From: Bacteroidia bacterium
GTDB taxonomy: Bacteria > Bacteroidota > Bacteroidia > Cytophagales > JAAEPT01
Length of the DNA stretch: 52,706 nucleotides
Direction: 5' to 3'
Assembly: GCA_030431525.1 (NCBI GenBank)
Contig: JAUIJC010000032.1
Coordinates: 1-52,706, forward strand
Shown here: positions 7,207 through 15,317 of the stretch, piece by piece
Layout: each line of letters starts with the position of its first letter
How positions within the stretch are numbered: position 1 is the first letter of the stretch
Notes under the pieces: model-generated
What the model saw: the letters and a program-made list of their open reading frames with translations, nothing else
Database searches by the model: none
Told to the model about the DNA's origin: nothing
Program-made: the position numbers and the translations under genes

Positions 7207-7975
7207 TGGCGGAGACGTTTTGGCGTTGGAGGAACTCTTGGGCGAAGGCGTCGTAGTCGCGCGAGGCCTTGGCTTTGTCGTCGTGGGCGAACAGGTCGAT
7301 CTCAAACTCCTGGCTCTCGGCCACTGAAATGTTTTTGCGTATCATGCCGCTGTAGACGTAAAGGTCTGGGAAGGTTTCGGCAACACGCTCGAAGTTGAGC
7401 TGGTGGACAGCAGTGCGTTCTTCAACCTTGGTGAAGACGATGCCCTCGATGCCAACCTTGTCGTTGATGAGTCGGACGCTCTGGCAAAGCCTTACCACGC
7501 CTTGAATGCCTTTGACACTGCCACGCTCAGGTACACATGGAACGAGTACGGCATCAGAAGCAACAATGGCGTTGGAGATGACCATGCCCGAAACGGAAGG
7601 TGGGCAGTCAATCAGGATGTAATCGAATTCCTCCTGTACGCTTTCCAAGGCGTTGCGGAGTCGGACGTAGCCTTCCAATCCTTGGTCTTTCAGAGAGGAT
7701 TCGATGTAGCCCAAGTTCAGGTTGGCGCTCACCAATGACAGGTTTTCGGTGACTTGCTGGATTGGGAGGGTGCCGTCGGTGTACACCTCGACGATGGTGC
7801 CTTGTTCAGCCTCGTCGTCGTAACAGCCCAAAAATTCGGACAGGTTGCCCTGTTCGTCGGAGTCAATCAAAAGCACCTTGTTGCCCTTGCGTGCCAGTGC
7901 GGCGCCAAGGTTCAGGGTGGTGGTTGTTTTTGCCACTCCACCTTTGTGGTTGGCGATGGCTATGGTTTTGCTCAT
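7199..7975 (-). CDS. parA: Plasmid partition ATPase ParA
   Basis: This 258-aa protein is a ParA/Soj-type ATPase that moves ParB-parS complexes over the nucleoid. It starts MSKTIAIANHKGGVAKTT, which contains the deviant Walker A motif KGGVAKTT, and has the Walker A' segment IDCPPS in the middle. The size and lack of an N-terminal HTH fit a small type Ib-like or chromosomal-type ParA that does not bind its own operator. The frame is open 14 codons upstream, but MSKTIA is the usual family start. parB follows with an 8-bp overlap. The divergent upstream region (7976-8143) presumably holds the operon promoter. Confidence 0.95.
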   Translation of the reverse strand: MSKTIAIANHKGGVAKTTTTLNLGAALARKGNKVLLIDSDEQGNLSEFLGCYDDEAEQGTIVEVYTDGTLPIQQVTENLSLVSANLNLGYIESSLKDQGLEGYVRLRNALESVQEEFDYILIDCPPSVSGMVISNAIVASDAVLVPCVPERGSVKGIQGVVRLCQSVRLINDKVGIEGIVFTKVEERTAVHQLNFERVAETFPDLYVYSGMIRKNISVAESQEFEIDLFAHDDKAKASRDYDAFAQEFLQRQNVSANV

Positions 7976-8143
7976 GGTGGTCGTGGTTGTCCTCGAAAAG
8001 CAGTTGAGGTCTTGCAAATTAGCATTTTGCGATGAAAATGCGGTGAGCTAAAGTGTTTTGTTTGAGGAGGCAGTACTGATGCAAAAAAACTGCATTGCTT
8101 GCACTTAGACTTGTGTCACTGTTTAACCAAAACACATTGCAAG

Positions 8144-8320
8144 ATGAATCAAGAGAAGAAAACAATGGAATCAGAAAAGGAGAGGGGCACAAAGAGGGAC
8201 ACCCCTAAAAAGGTTGTTGCTGCCCAAAGTGCAGAGAGCTATTCTTGGTGGAGTTGTGACGCCTGTGGCGGTGATTCCAGCACGGGATGCCTGAGCTCGA
8301 CAGGGGAGTGCTACCGTTAG
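8144..8320 (+). CDS. Small Cys/Ser/Thr-rich peptide, RiPP-precursor-like
   Basis: The frame encodes 58 residues. The first 30 or so are a highly charged leader-like region (MNQEKKTMESEKERGTK...). The last 27 are rich in Ser, Thr, Cys, Gly and aromatic residues, with a core like SCDACGGDSSTGC and ending GECYR. The division into a charged leader and a C-terminal Cys/Ser/Thr core, with no signal peptide, is what precursors of ribosomally made modified peptides look like. No LanB/LanC, radical-SAM, ATP-grasp or exporter gene is in this window, so the assignment is an inference. It could instead be a small metal-binding protein. It starts 169 bp from the divergent parA start and is followed after 14 bp by another tiny ORF. 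Confidence 0.5.
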   Translation: MNQEKKTMESEKERGTKRDTPKKVVAAQSAESYSWWSCDACGGDSSTGCLSSTGECYR

Positions 8321-8334
8321 CATAGGGGTGGCCC

Positions 8335-8463
8335 ATGCAACTGGTCATTGACAAGTTTGGGGCGAGTTTGCGCCGTAAGGATGGGATGTTCCGAGTAGAG
8401 TATTTTGATGAGGAAAAAGGGGAGGTTACCGTAAAGGAATTCAGAAAGTTTAATGTGAGCTAA
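8335..8463 (+). CDS. 42-aa ORF resembling the N-terminus of a Cas1-type protein
   Basis: The peptide begins MQLVIDKFGASLRRKDGMF and continues RVEYFDEEKGEVTVKEFRKF. The pattern MQLxIDxFGxxLxxKxGMFxV is like the first beta-hairpins of Bacteroidota Cas1 integrases. It stops at 42 residues, lacking all the catalytic region, and there are no other cas genes or CRISPR repeats. It may be a broken cas1 start that was transferred with its ribosome-binding context, or an independent small protein. A strong hairpin terminator follows 35 bp later, so it and the peptide gene before it may form one short transcript. Confidence 0.4.
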   Translation: MQLVIDKFGASLRRKDGMFRVEYFDEEKGEVTVKEFRKFNVS

Positions 8464-8498
8464 TAGCTATTGAGCATTTATGTTACTTTTTATATCTG

Positions 8499-8554
8499 TT
8501 CAATTAGATAATACTGAATGGGCTTCTGTACTCATTCAGTATTATCTAATTGAA
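8499..8554. terminator. Strong hairpin terminator
   Basis: A perfect 22-bp stem (TTCAATTAGATAATACTGAATG at 8499-8520 pairs with 8533-8554) has a 12-nt loop and is followed by GTTTTT. It would end the transcript of the two small genes upstream. The A/T-rich left flank may let it work from the other side too. Confidence 0.8.
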
Positions 8555-8619
8555 GTTTTTATGGTCTTGAATTCAAAGGGCTGTTATAGTTTTCCCTTCT
8601 TGATGCTGGAAAAGGGTAG

Positions 8620-8853
8620 TTAGATTGATAATACCTCCTTCACCTCGTCATCAATAAGGTTTTGATCAGGTTTATTTGAGTTGGCTTGATCATTAAACAC
8701 AATTGGACTGAGGTTAACCATAAGCATTTCTTTAAGCATCTCAAGTTTCTCGGGAGCAAGCTGAATCGTTTTGAAAGTCTCAATCAAGTTCTCTTGTCTT
8801 GGTTGTCCAAAGGTGAGTCTGTAAAGTCCAAGGACTTGCAGGAGTTTACTCAA
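8620..8853 (-). CDS. Small hypothetical protein
   Basis: A 77-aa frame with a TTG start. It has a helical, acidic C-terminus (NLIDDEVKEVLSI) and no recognisable domain or signal peptide. It lies between a terminator hairpin and a broken resolvase. It may be a genuine small gene or a chance ORF. Confidence 0.3.
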   Translation of the reverse strand: MSKLLQVLGLYRLTFGQPRQENLIETFKTIQLAPEKLEMLKEMLMVNLSPIVFNDQANSNKPDQNLIDDEVKEVLSI

Positions 8854-9001
8854 CTTTCTAATATCCTTACTGTAGGGGGCTATCGGAATAATTGGGTCCT
8901 TCTACAAAACCAGCGATTTGTCAGTTAGGGCTCATTTCCCTTCATAAACCGCAAACCCAAACAAAATGCATTTAACCAAGAGTCTTCTAAACTATACACC
9001 G

Positions 9002-9307
9002 TTACTCCATAGTGAATCGGATATCATTTTTCCTTAGCCAGTTGTCGAGGATGGGCAGCGACGTCTTGTACCTCTTGGCGACAAACGCCTTGTTACTTCC
9101 GTCCCTCAGCAAAGCTTCGATTTCCGGTCTGAACGCGTCGAGTTTTGACTTACCCTTTCCCTTGGGCCTGTCCAGTTTTTTCCCGCTCGCTCTTGTCGCC
9201 TTCAACCCCTGTTTGGTTCTCTGGGAAATCAACTCTTTCTTAATCTCTGCCACCAGACCGAACAGGGTGACCATCGTCTTGGTCTGGATATCCTGCTTGC
9301 CGTCCAC
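9002..9307 (-). pseudogene. Truncated serine recombinase (Tn3-type resolvase) C-terminus
   Basis: The 101 residues match the end of the catalytic domain (VAEIKKELISQRTKQGLKA) and the Hin-like helix-turn-helix (AFVAKRYKTSLPILDNWLRK) of serine recombinases. The N-terminal catalytic part with the active serine is missing. The frame runs into a transposase relic on the other strand at about 9308. A resolvase pointing away from tnpA is a normal Tn3-family layout, so the two relics probably come from one transposon. Confidence 0.8.
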
Positions 9308-9711
9308 TCCTATGGCTCATCTGACGGACGACGAGCGCCGCTTTCTCCTTTCAGGGAAACGGGTCAGCCGGCAACTCTACAAGATCCTGTCATACCAACG
9401 GTTTTCTGACGGCATCAAGTTGGGAAGGCTGAACCTCAAGCACTTCAAGAGGTACAGGTACTCCGAACGCTACATGATATCGCAAGCCAAATGGCAACGG
9501 AATAGGTAGAGGCTGTTGGCGGAAACGGGGCTTGATGCCCTTGAGTATATCGATGTTCTGTTGGGGGAGGCATCGGGATGGGTGGAGGGGTCATATGACA
9601 AATTGAACAGGTATATTGACGGGGGAGACAATGTCCATTTCAGGCTGGGTGCTTCCAAAAATCCCGTCGTAAGCACGCCAGCGGCAAAATCCGTTGACCC
9701 TGTCGGAGACT

Positions 9712-9757
9712 CCCCCTTCATCCATGACGGCCCATTGTCCGTCATGGATGAAGGGGG
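9712..9757. repeat. Perfect 19-bp hairpin inside the Tn3 relic
   Basis: CCCCCTTCATCCATGACGG (9712-9730) pairs exactly with 9739-9757, with an 8-nt loop. It lies where the transposase reading frame departs from the family (GDSPFIHDGP...). It is not a terminator, since no T-tract follows. Confidence 0.7.
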
Positions 9758-10517
9758 GGAGGTGAACGCCTTGATCGGATTCCTTTCCGAGGTTACCAAT
9801 TTCAACATAAATGACTACCACGCCTTGGACATGAGGTTGCTTATCGCCGCCATCATCGGGCAGGGATGCAACCTCGGTGCGGGAAAGATGGTGGACATGT
9901 CTAAAGGCATCTCCAGGGACGGTCCCAGGAAATAGGCCAGTGACGGACAGAAGTTTAAGGTTGCCGCGGGCAGCTCCTATTAATACAACAGATTGGAGGA
10001 GGGCATCAGCGCCTACAGCTTCTTGAGCGACAGGAAAAGTGTTTTCCACACCATCGTCATCAGCAGCTCGGTCAGGGAAGCCTCCCATGTGGTTGACGGG
10101 TTGATGGACACCCACTCGCCGGACATCGAGATCCACTTCACATAGGCGCTCGGGTCTATCGAGGTCGTGTTCGATATCACCCAACTGATGGGCGTCCGGT
10201 TTGCGCCCCGGATCAAGCGTTACAAGGAGCAGGTTCTCTACGAATTCCCTGGATACGAAGACAAGCACTGGTATCATATTACCCCCGACAGGAGGCTGAA
10301 CGCCTACCAGATAGAGCCGCCATTGTACAAGGCCCTCAAGGAGTTCGGAAGGATGGTCAGAATAACAACTATCTCGACGGAGTGGAGCTCAGGCAGCAGA
10401 TCGAAGAGCTGCAAAACAAGTTTGCCAAGGCCGTCTTCTATGGCTGCAACCAGGAATACAGGCATAGGACGGTCGAACGGCAGCTCGTCGCCGAAAGCTC
10501 CGAAAAGAAGAGAGAAA

Positions 10518-10561
10518 ATCCTTGAAAGGATAAGCCAATGTGACCTTATCCTTTCAAGGAT
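10518..10561. repeat. Perfect 17-bp hairpin near the end of the Tn3 relic
   Basis: ATCCTTGAAAGGATAAG (10518-10534) pairs exactly with 10545-10561 around a 10-nt loop. It replaces a stretch of about 20 residues normally found before the C-terminal VNLYGEYDF segment of the transposase, so it seems to mark a deletion junction. Confidence 0.7.
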
Positions 10562-10756
10562 GTGAACCTCTATGGAGAATATGATTTCTCCAAGATTAAT
10601 GACAGAACTGGACATCCCTTCGAGATTGAAAAAAGCAATACGTAGGACCTTGATTCAACTTTTGGTCAAAATAGGCTATAGGATGCCATTGGAGAGTGAT
10701 TTTGGAGAATACTAGTGATAGATCGCCGGTTTTGCAGGAAGACCCAATATACCCTA

Positions 10757-11614
10757 AGAGCCTGTCCAGATTTTAAGCAATAGGCAAAAAAGTAGGGAAT
10801 AGGCGTTTAATGGGTAAAGAATAATGTCTAGTTACTCGACCACGATTTCCAATGGTTAGTACTTAGCTTGCTTATCGAAGATGGGAGGAAACGTAAATAT
10901 TCCCTTTGTTTCGTTCTTGACGGCCTTGACGGCATATTCTATCTAACGAAAAATGGTTGCCAATGGCGGATGCTTCCCAAAGAATTTCTACCCTATAGAA
11001 CAGTATATTTTTACTTTCGGAAGTGGTGTGATGAAAGCCTGTTTTTTCGAATCATTCTTACAATAGTGTTCCTCTACAGGCTAAAAATGGCTGTTTATAT
11101 GTTTCCAAGCCTAGGAATGATGGATGCCTAGTCGATAAAAAATAGTGAATGGGGCGTTCAGGATAAGGGCTTTGATGGGAATAAGAAAATCAAGGGAAGG
11201 AAAAGGAATATGTTATTTGATTCCTTTGGATAAGTGTTGGGGGTTCATGTTCACCGCGCTAATGAAAGGGATGCCAAAGGAGCCTTCTTCTTGTTGGACA
11301 AGCTCAATAAAACAGGTTTTTTTCGCCTTAAAAAGACCCTTGTTGACAGGGGTATCGTGGGCCACTGATCAAATGGGCTCTTCAAACTTTTGGGATAGAC
11401 ATTAGAGGTGTTAAACGCCGAAAAAAGCTTGCCCAAAGTGTTTGAGCCTATTCCCATGAGGTGGTGAGCTGAATGTTCTATTTCTTGGATAATGTGGGAT
11501 AGAAGGCTGTCAAGGGACTTTGAGGAGAAAACAACTTCAAGATAGGCATTGGTTTATATAGCTAACATGAAGAGGTTCAGTAGAAAATTAGCCGTGGAGA
11601 TTTAGACAGGCTCT
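10757..11614 (+). mobile_element. Decayed IS5-family (IS427-like) insertion sequence
   Basis: The 858-bp element is bounded by inverted repeats. The left end reads AGAGCCTGTCCAGATTT and the right end, reversed, reads AGAGCCTGTCTAAATCT. A TA lies directly outside each end (10755-10756 and 11615-11616), probably the target duplication. Inside, broken frames match an IS5-type DDE transposase: DGRKRKYSL, then TKNGCQWRMLPKEFLPYRTVYFYFRKW (10880-11030), then KNSEWGVQDKGFDGNKKIKGRKR (11130-11210) and LGVHVHRANERDAKGA (11230-11290). Stops and frameshifts occur throughout, so it is inactive. Confidence 0.8.
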
Positions 11615-11616
11615 TA

Positions 11617-11939
11617 GCTCATAAAGCCCACTGCTTGTTTAAAGTACATGCACCAATAAACGTTTTGAAAATGGTAAAATCTCTAAGTGAACAAATCTTT
11701 TGAATTATAAAGATCAGACTTTGTAATATCCTGTTTAAACTAAAAAAAATGAAATAGCTGGAAGTTTGATAAGCAATATGTTGTATTAAAATAATAAGAC
11801 TCACGATGGTTTAAACTTGTTGGCTTATAGGCTTTTGCATTGTGGTGGTTATTTTGTGATGTATCTTATTACATGTTTTTTATGGATTATTTAAATCATT
11901 AAATGATATTTGTTGTGTTGATGACAAATCATTTTTAAA
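11617..11939. other. AT-rich intergenic leader of the Rhs locus
   Basis: No gene is seen. The region is AT-rich and probably carries the promoter of the long + strand gene set that follows. TTTTG and TATTTTG stretches at about 11833 and 11850 resemble but do not exactly match the Bacteroidota promoter. The ATG at 11940 is preceded by ATTTTTAAA, similar to TTTTTTAAA before the ATG at 26543. Confidence 0.45.
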
Positions 11940-14162
11940 ATGAGAATCCATACTTTATTACTTTCAGTATTCTCCCTGTTGCTTTCGAATTTTGTTTATT
12001 CTCAGGAAAGCAATCCCGTTGTAGACGTTCCCGAGAATTTTGCCACAGCCTGGAGTTACCAGGCTACTTTGCGTTATGTTCCTGAACAAACAACAACATT
12101 TTGGCAAATTAACCTTGGGTTTAATTCTTGGGGGAATATTACGGCAGTTGCAGTAAACAACAAAAGAATTGCAGGTAGTTGGACACCAGTACAATTCCAA
12201 GCAGTGATTAATGCTTCAGGAGAAAGAGTTGTAGTTACTCCAGTAGGTACATCGAATACGTTCAATGCAGGTGAGGAGATTGCTATAGACTTGGAGTTTA
12301 ATTTCAATTCGCCCTCTGTTGATAATGAGGTCCTGATTATCACTACTGGAGATGGGGGGAATGAAACAACAACCGAAAGTCAACATTGGCAGGTGGATAA
12401 AGAGAACAACCTTAGGCCTTCATTGGAATTGAGTGGTAATGTTTCTGTTTCTCGACTAGGGGTTGGTGTAGATGCCTCAAATGCGCAAGGAGCATTACAT
12501 GTTTGGAGTGATCAGCCCGCAGGGGAGCCTATGGCAACCATTGAGGGAAGTGGGGCATATACGGAGCCTTCAGTAGGGTTGAGGTTGTATGATTTAGGTT
12601 CTGAGCCAGGTAATGAGAACATGATAGAGTTCTCTCATGCCAAGAATAATGTGGGTCCGGTTCCAGCAGTGCACCTTAGTTCAAAGAATGTTAGCCAGAA
12701 CATGGTTAACGGGGCTGATTTCACAATAGAAACAGCTTTGGACGACCAAGGGAATTTTAATAAGAATCAAGTCCTTTTAAAAAATGATGGAAGAATTGGC
12801 CTTGGGCTATCAAGTGGAAGGCTTTCTGATGATTTATTGACAATAGGCCGTAATGGGGCAGCTGTATTTCATGATGGGGGGAGTAAAGCATTATCGTGGA
12901 ATGCTCATTATTCAGGAGGAGAATGGAAGTTTATTGATAATGGGTTCGCTTCTCAGCTTTATGTTCAAAATGGAGACCAGCGTTTTCAACTCAATGTTGC
13001 AGAGGCAGGTTCTTCTGGGAATGTCATCTCGTGGAATCATGCTATAACAGTGAACCGTTTTGGTGGAGTAGGTTTGGGTAATGAACCCTTGGGGGAAGAG
13101 AAGCTTTTTGTTGATGGTGTAGCGGTAGTGAAGGGCCAGACGAATAATTATGGTAGAGATGTATTGAAGCTTTATAGTCCTAATCATACAGAGGATGGAA
13201 GACATCAATACCTTTATTTTTCTCATCGTGATTGGAGTGGTGAATTGACTGGAGGGAATGCCCATTATGCAGCAATTGGGGCTTATGGGGCTTCCTATGA
13301 TCAAAATGGGACAGAGACTGCAGGTGGCCCACGTCATTTATTGATTCAAGAGCAAACGGCTGGGGGGAATTTGGGTATAGGCCCCCATACCGAAGCCCCA
13401 GATGCAAAACTTTCTATTATTGGTCTTACCAAAGTAAGGGCGAGTGTCAGCGAGGGTGATGATGCATTGAAACTGTATCATGCTCGTCCAGATGATGTGA
13501 CTGGTATGGAACACTACATGTTCCTTGGTAATAGGGAGTTTCAGAATGGAGGTCAAATGTATAGTACCATTGGAGCTTATGAGTCTCTTTCTACATCTGT
13601 TAGCCAGGCAGACGGAACTGAGGGGCCCAAGCATTTGGTACTTCAGGCTCAATGGGAAAGTACTCCGAACACAGTAGCCAATCTTGGTGTAGGATATCAT
13701 ACTGAAGCACCTGCTGCCAAGTTGTCCGTGAATGGAACAGGATTTTTTACTGGTTCGGTGAGTATAGGGACAAAGGTTGACTCCCGTTTTTATCCTTATA
13801 GCAATTCAAGATATATGCTTGCTGTTGAGGGAGGAATAGTTGCTAAAGAAGTTTCTGTTCTTTATAGAAATCAATGGCCAGATTATGTTTTTGAGGAAGG
13901 CTATAAGTTAAGATCTCTTGAGGAAGTAGATGAGTTCGTGGAAGAGAACGGTCACCTTCCTGACGTGCCAACTGCAAAGGAAGTTGAAGAGGAGGGAATT
14001 GAAGTAGGAGAAATGCTTAAGGTGCAGATGGAGAAGATTGAGGAGCTTACTCTTTACCTCATTGAGCAAAACGAAAAGTTAGAGGAGCAGAACAAGAGGT
14101 TAGCAGAACAAGCTTTGAAAATCAAGGAGCTACAAGAAAAATTGGACGAGGATGAGCATTAA
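11940..14162 (+). CDS. Large secreted modular protein with tail-fibre-like repeats and C-terminal coiled coil
   Basis: This 740-aa protein has a signal peptide (about 1-21, ending VYSQ). A beta-rich N-terminal domain (25-150) vaguely recalls a carbohydrate-binding module. Then come modules of the type LGVG...A..ALHV, L.VDG and KLSVNG, as in Bacteroidota surface proteins often labelled tail-fibre-like. Two similar blocks of about 100 residues follow each other (roughly 393-500 and 500-605), each running from DVLKLY or DALKLY to GIGPHTEAPDAKL or GVGYHTEAPAAKL. The C-terminus begins WPDYVFEEGYKLRSLEEV, has HLPDVPTAKEV, and ends in a long coiled coil (about 690-740). This tail is a frequent oligomerisation or anchoring end in the phylum. 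It overlaps the next gene by 11 bp. It probably forms the surface-exposed partner of the Rhs proteins. Confidence 0.7.
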   Translation: MRIHTLLLSVFSLLLSNFVYSQESNPVVDVPENFATAWSYQATLRYVPEQTTTFWQINLGFNSWGNITAVAVNNKRIAGSWTPVQFQAVINASGERVVVTPVGTSNTFNAGEEIAIDLEFNFNSPSVDNEVLIITTGDGGNETTTESQHWQVDKENNLRPSLELSGNVSVSRLGVGVDASNAQGALHVWSDQPAGEPMATIEGSGAYTEPSVGLRLYDLGSEPGNENMIEFSHAKNNVGPVPAVHLSSKNVSQNMVNGADFTIETALDDQGNFNKNQVLLKNDGRIGLGLSSGRLSDDLLTIGRNGAAVFHDGGSKALSWNAHYSGGEWKFIDNGFASQLYVQNGDQRFQLNVAEAGSSGNVISWNHAITVNRFGGVGLGNEPLGEEKLFVDGVAVVKGQTNNYGRDVLKLYSPNHTEDGRHQYLYFSHRDWSGELTGGNAHYAAIGAYGASYDQNGTETAGGPRHLLIQEQTAGGNLGIGPHTEAPDAKLSIIGLTKVRASVSEGDDALKLYHARPDDVTGMEHYMFLGNREFQNGGQMYSTIGAYESLSTSVSQADGTEGPKHLVLQAQWESTPNTVANLGVGYHTEAPAAKLSVNGTGFFTGSVSIGTKVDSRFYPYSNSRYMLAVEGGIVAKEVSVLYRNQWPDYVFEEGYKLRSLEEVDEFVEENGHLPDVPTAKEVEEEGIEVGEMLKVQMEKIEELTLYLIEQNEKLEEQNKRLAEQALKIKELQEKLDEDEH

Positions 14163-14673
14163 ATTGGTCAAAGCCTTATTGGCGTTATTGGTAATTGCCA
14201 TAGGGCACTTGTATTACCTTTCATTTGATCGGGACTCTGTACTAGCTTATGTAGAAACAAACCGCTTAATGGAAGGAGCTAATGAGATGACGGACTTGCA
14301 GAAGGAGTTCCAAGCTGAGCGGGAACAAGCTATGGCAAGGGTGGACACACTTACCTTGGAGTTTCAACAGGAGTTGATGCGGCATGAAAGGCAGGTTTCT
14401 TCAATGACTGAAAAGGAGAAGGAATTATCAAAGGGGCTCCTTCAATCCAAACGCCAACAAATTTTGCAGTATCAGGAAGCAGTCATGGAGAAGTTGTCAC
14501 AACGGGAACAGGAGCTGACGTCTAAGTTTCTTCAACGGACTAATAAATTGATTGCAGAGTATGGTGAGGATAATGGATACCAGGTTATTCTTGGCACTGT
14601 AAACGGGAATATCCTTTATGGGGATAAAGCAATGGATGTGACCGATGAGGTCATCAGGAAGATTAATGAGTGA
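14152..14673 (+). CDS. OmpH/Skp-like membrane-anchored periplasmic protein
   Basis: This 173-aa protein has an N-terminal hydrophobic segment (about 7-23, VKALLALLVIAIGHLYYL) followed by a long alpha-helical, Glu/Gln-rich stretch (45-130). The C-terminal motif NGYQVILGTVNGNILYGD is the typical end of OmpH/Skp-family proteins. Skp-type chaperones hold unfolded outer-membrane or secreted proteins in the periplasm. Here the uncleaved anchor and the position in an Rhs gene set suggest a dedicated chaperone for the large secreted partners. Its start overlaps the previous gene and its TGA overlaps the start of the next. Confidence 0.75.
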   Translation: MSIKLVKALLALLVIAIGHLYYLSFDRDSVLAYVETNRLMEGANEMTDLQKEFQAEREQAMARVDTLTLEFQQELMRHERQVSSMTEKEKELSKGLLQSKRQQILQYQEAVMEKLSQREQELTSKFLQRTNKLIAEYGEDNGYQVILGTVNGNILYGDKAMDVTDEVIRKINE

Positions 14674-15317
14674 TGAGGAGCTTAGTGTTCCATTTTGTTG
14701 TGTTTGGTTCATGTCTTCTTTCTTTTTTCTCTTGTGATGGAAAGGGAAAGGTTGTGATGGGTTCCAAGAGGGAGTTGGAAGCCTATGTTCTGAATCCTGA
14801 AAATGGCTTTTTGTCGAAAAGGGAAGGTATGCGTTTTTCCTATTCCCTGAATCTTCATCCGAATGATTTGTTGGTGCTTGACGAATTGAATCGCTATGGG
14901 ATACTGACAGATAGTTTGGTTTACCAAGCAGACTCGCTATTTGCACCTTATCAATATTTCCATCTGTCAGTGTCTCCTAGTTCTAAGGAGTACAAAGGAG
15001 GTTTTTCATCCCAGAAGGAGTATTCAAATTTTATTCATGTATTATCCTTCCGCTTGGGAGAGTACATGTGTCTAGTGTCTGGAAATGACACATTACATCC
15101 TGTAAGTTTTCATACTTCCAAAACTTATGGGCTTGGAGAGGGGTGGTCCAGTTTAGTTGCTTTTAATACCTCGAAACAAGTGTCTGGTTTTTCTGTCTTA
15201 TTAAAAGGGTTACATCCTGGAGAACCTGATCTTAAATTCCATTTTGATAAGGAAGTCTTGAAGCGTATGCCCTCTTTGAACTGGGAGGCTATTCGAAAGA
15301 GTAATGAGAATCGTTAG
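14673..15317 (+). CDS. Putative lipoprotein of the Rhs locus
   Basis: This 214-aa protein has a lipoprotein signal (SCLLSFFSC, lipobox Cys at about residue 21). The frame also has a GTG one codon upstream (14670), but ATG 14673 overlaps the previous stop as TGATG and is preferred. The mature part contains LNLHPNDLLVLDELNRYGI and several beta-strand-like segments and matches no family I recognise. It overlaps the next gene by 14 bp, so it is tightly coupled to the big YD-repeat gene. It may be a surface lipoprotein that tethers the secreted Rhs proteins. Confidence 0.65.
   Translation: MRSLVFHFVVFGSCLLSFFSCDGKGKVVMGSKRELEAYVLNPENGFLSKREGMRFSYSLNLHPNDLLVLDELNRYGILTDSLVYQADSLFAPYQYFHLSVSPSSKEYKGGFSSQKEYSNFIHVLSFRLGEYMCLVSGNDTLHPVSFHTSKTYGLGEGWSSLVAFNTSKQVSGFSVLLKGLHPGEPDLKFHFDKEVLKRMPSLNWEAIRKSNENR

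Larger units (their letters stand above)
9312..10640 (+). pseudogene. Decayed Tn3-family transposase (tnpA)
   Basis: Pieces in consecutive frames match the C-terminal half of Tn3-family transposases in the right order. They are YIDVLLGEASGWVEGSYDKL, then IIGQGCNLGAGKM with SKGIS, then AYSFLSDRKSVFHTIVISS, then DITQLMGVRFAPRIKRYKEQ, then PPLYKALKEFGRMVR, and after a frameshift near 10360 GVELRQQIEELQNKFAKAVF. The terminal VNLYGEYDF piece is near 10563-10590. Stop codons interrupt the frame at about 9507, 9933, 9979 and 10143. The N-terminal half is missing. It is inactive and carries two perfect hairpins at points where the family alignment seems to be broken. Confidence 0.85.

Noticed and set aside
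9516-9935. Separate 139-aa hypothetical gene
   Set aside because: It is one reading-frame piece of the Tn3 transposase relic (SKGIS and GCNLGAGKM motifs).
12912-13337. Minus-strand ORF opposite the modular surface protein
   Set aside because: It is antisense to an intact long gene, with no domain or coding signal.
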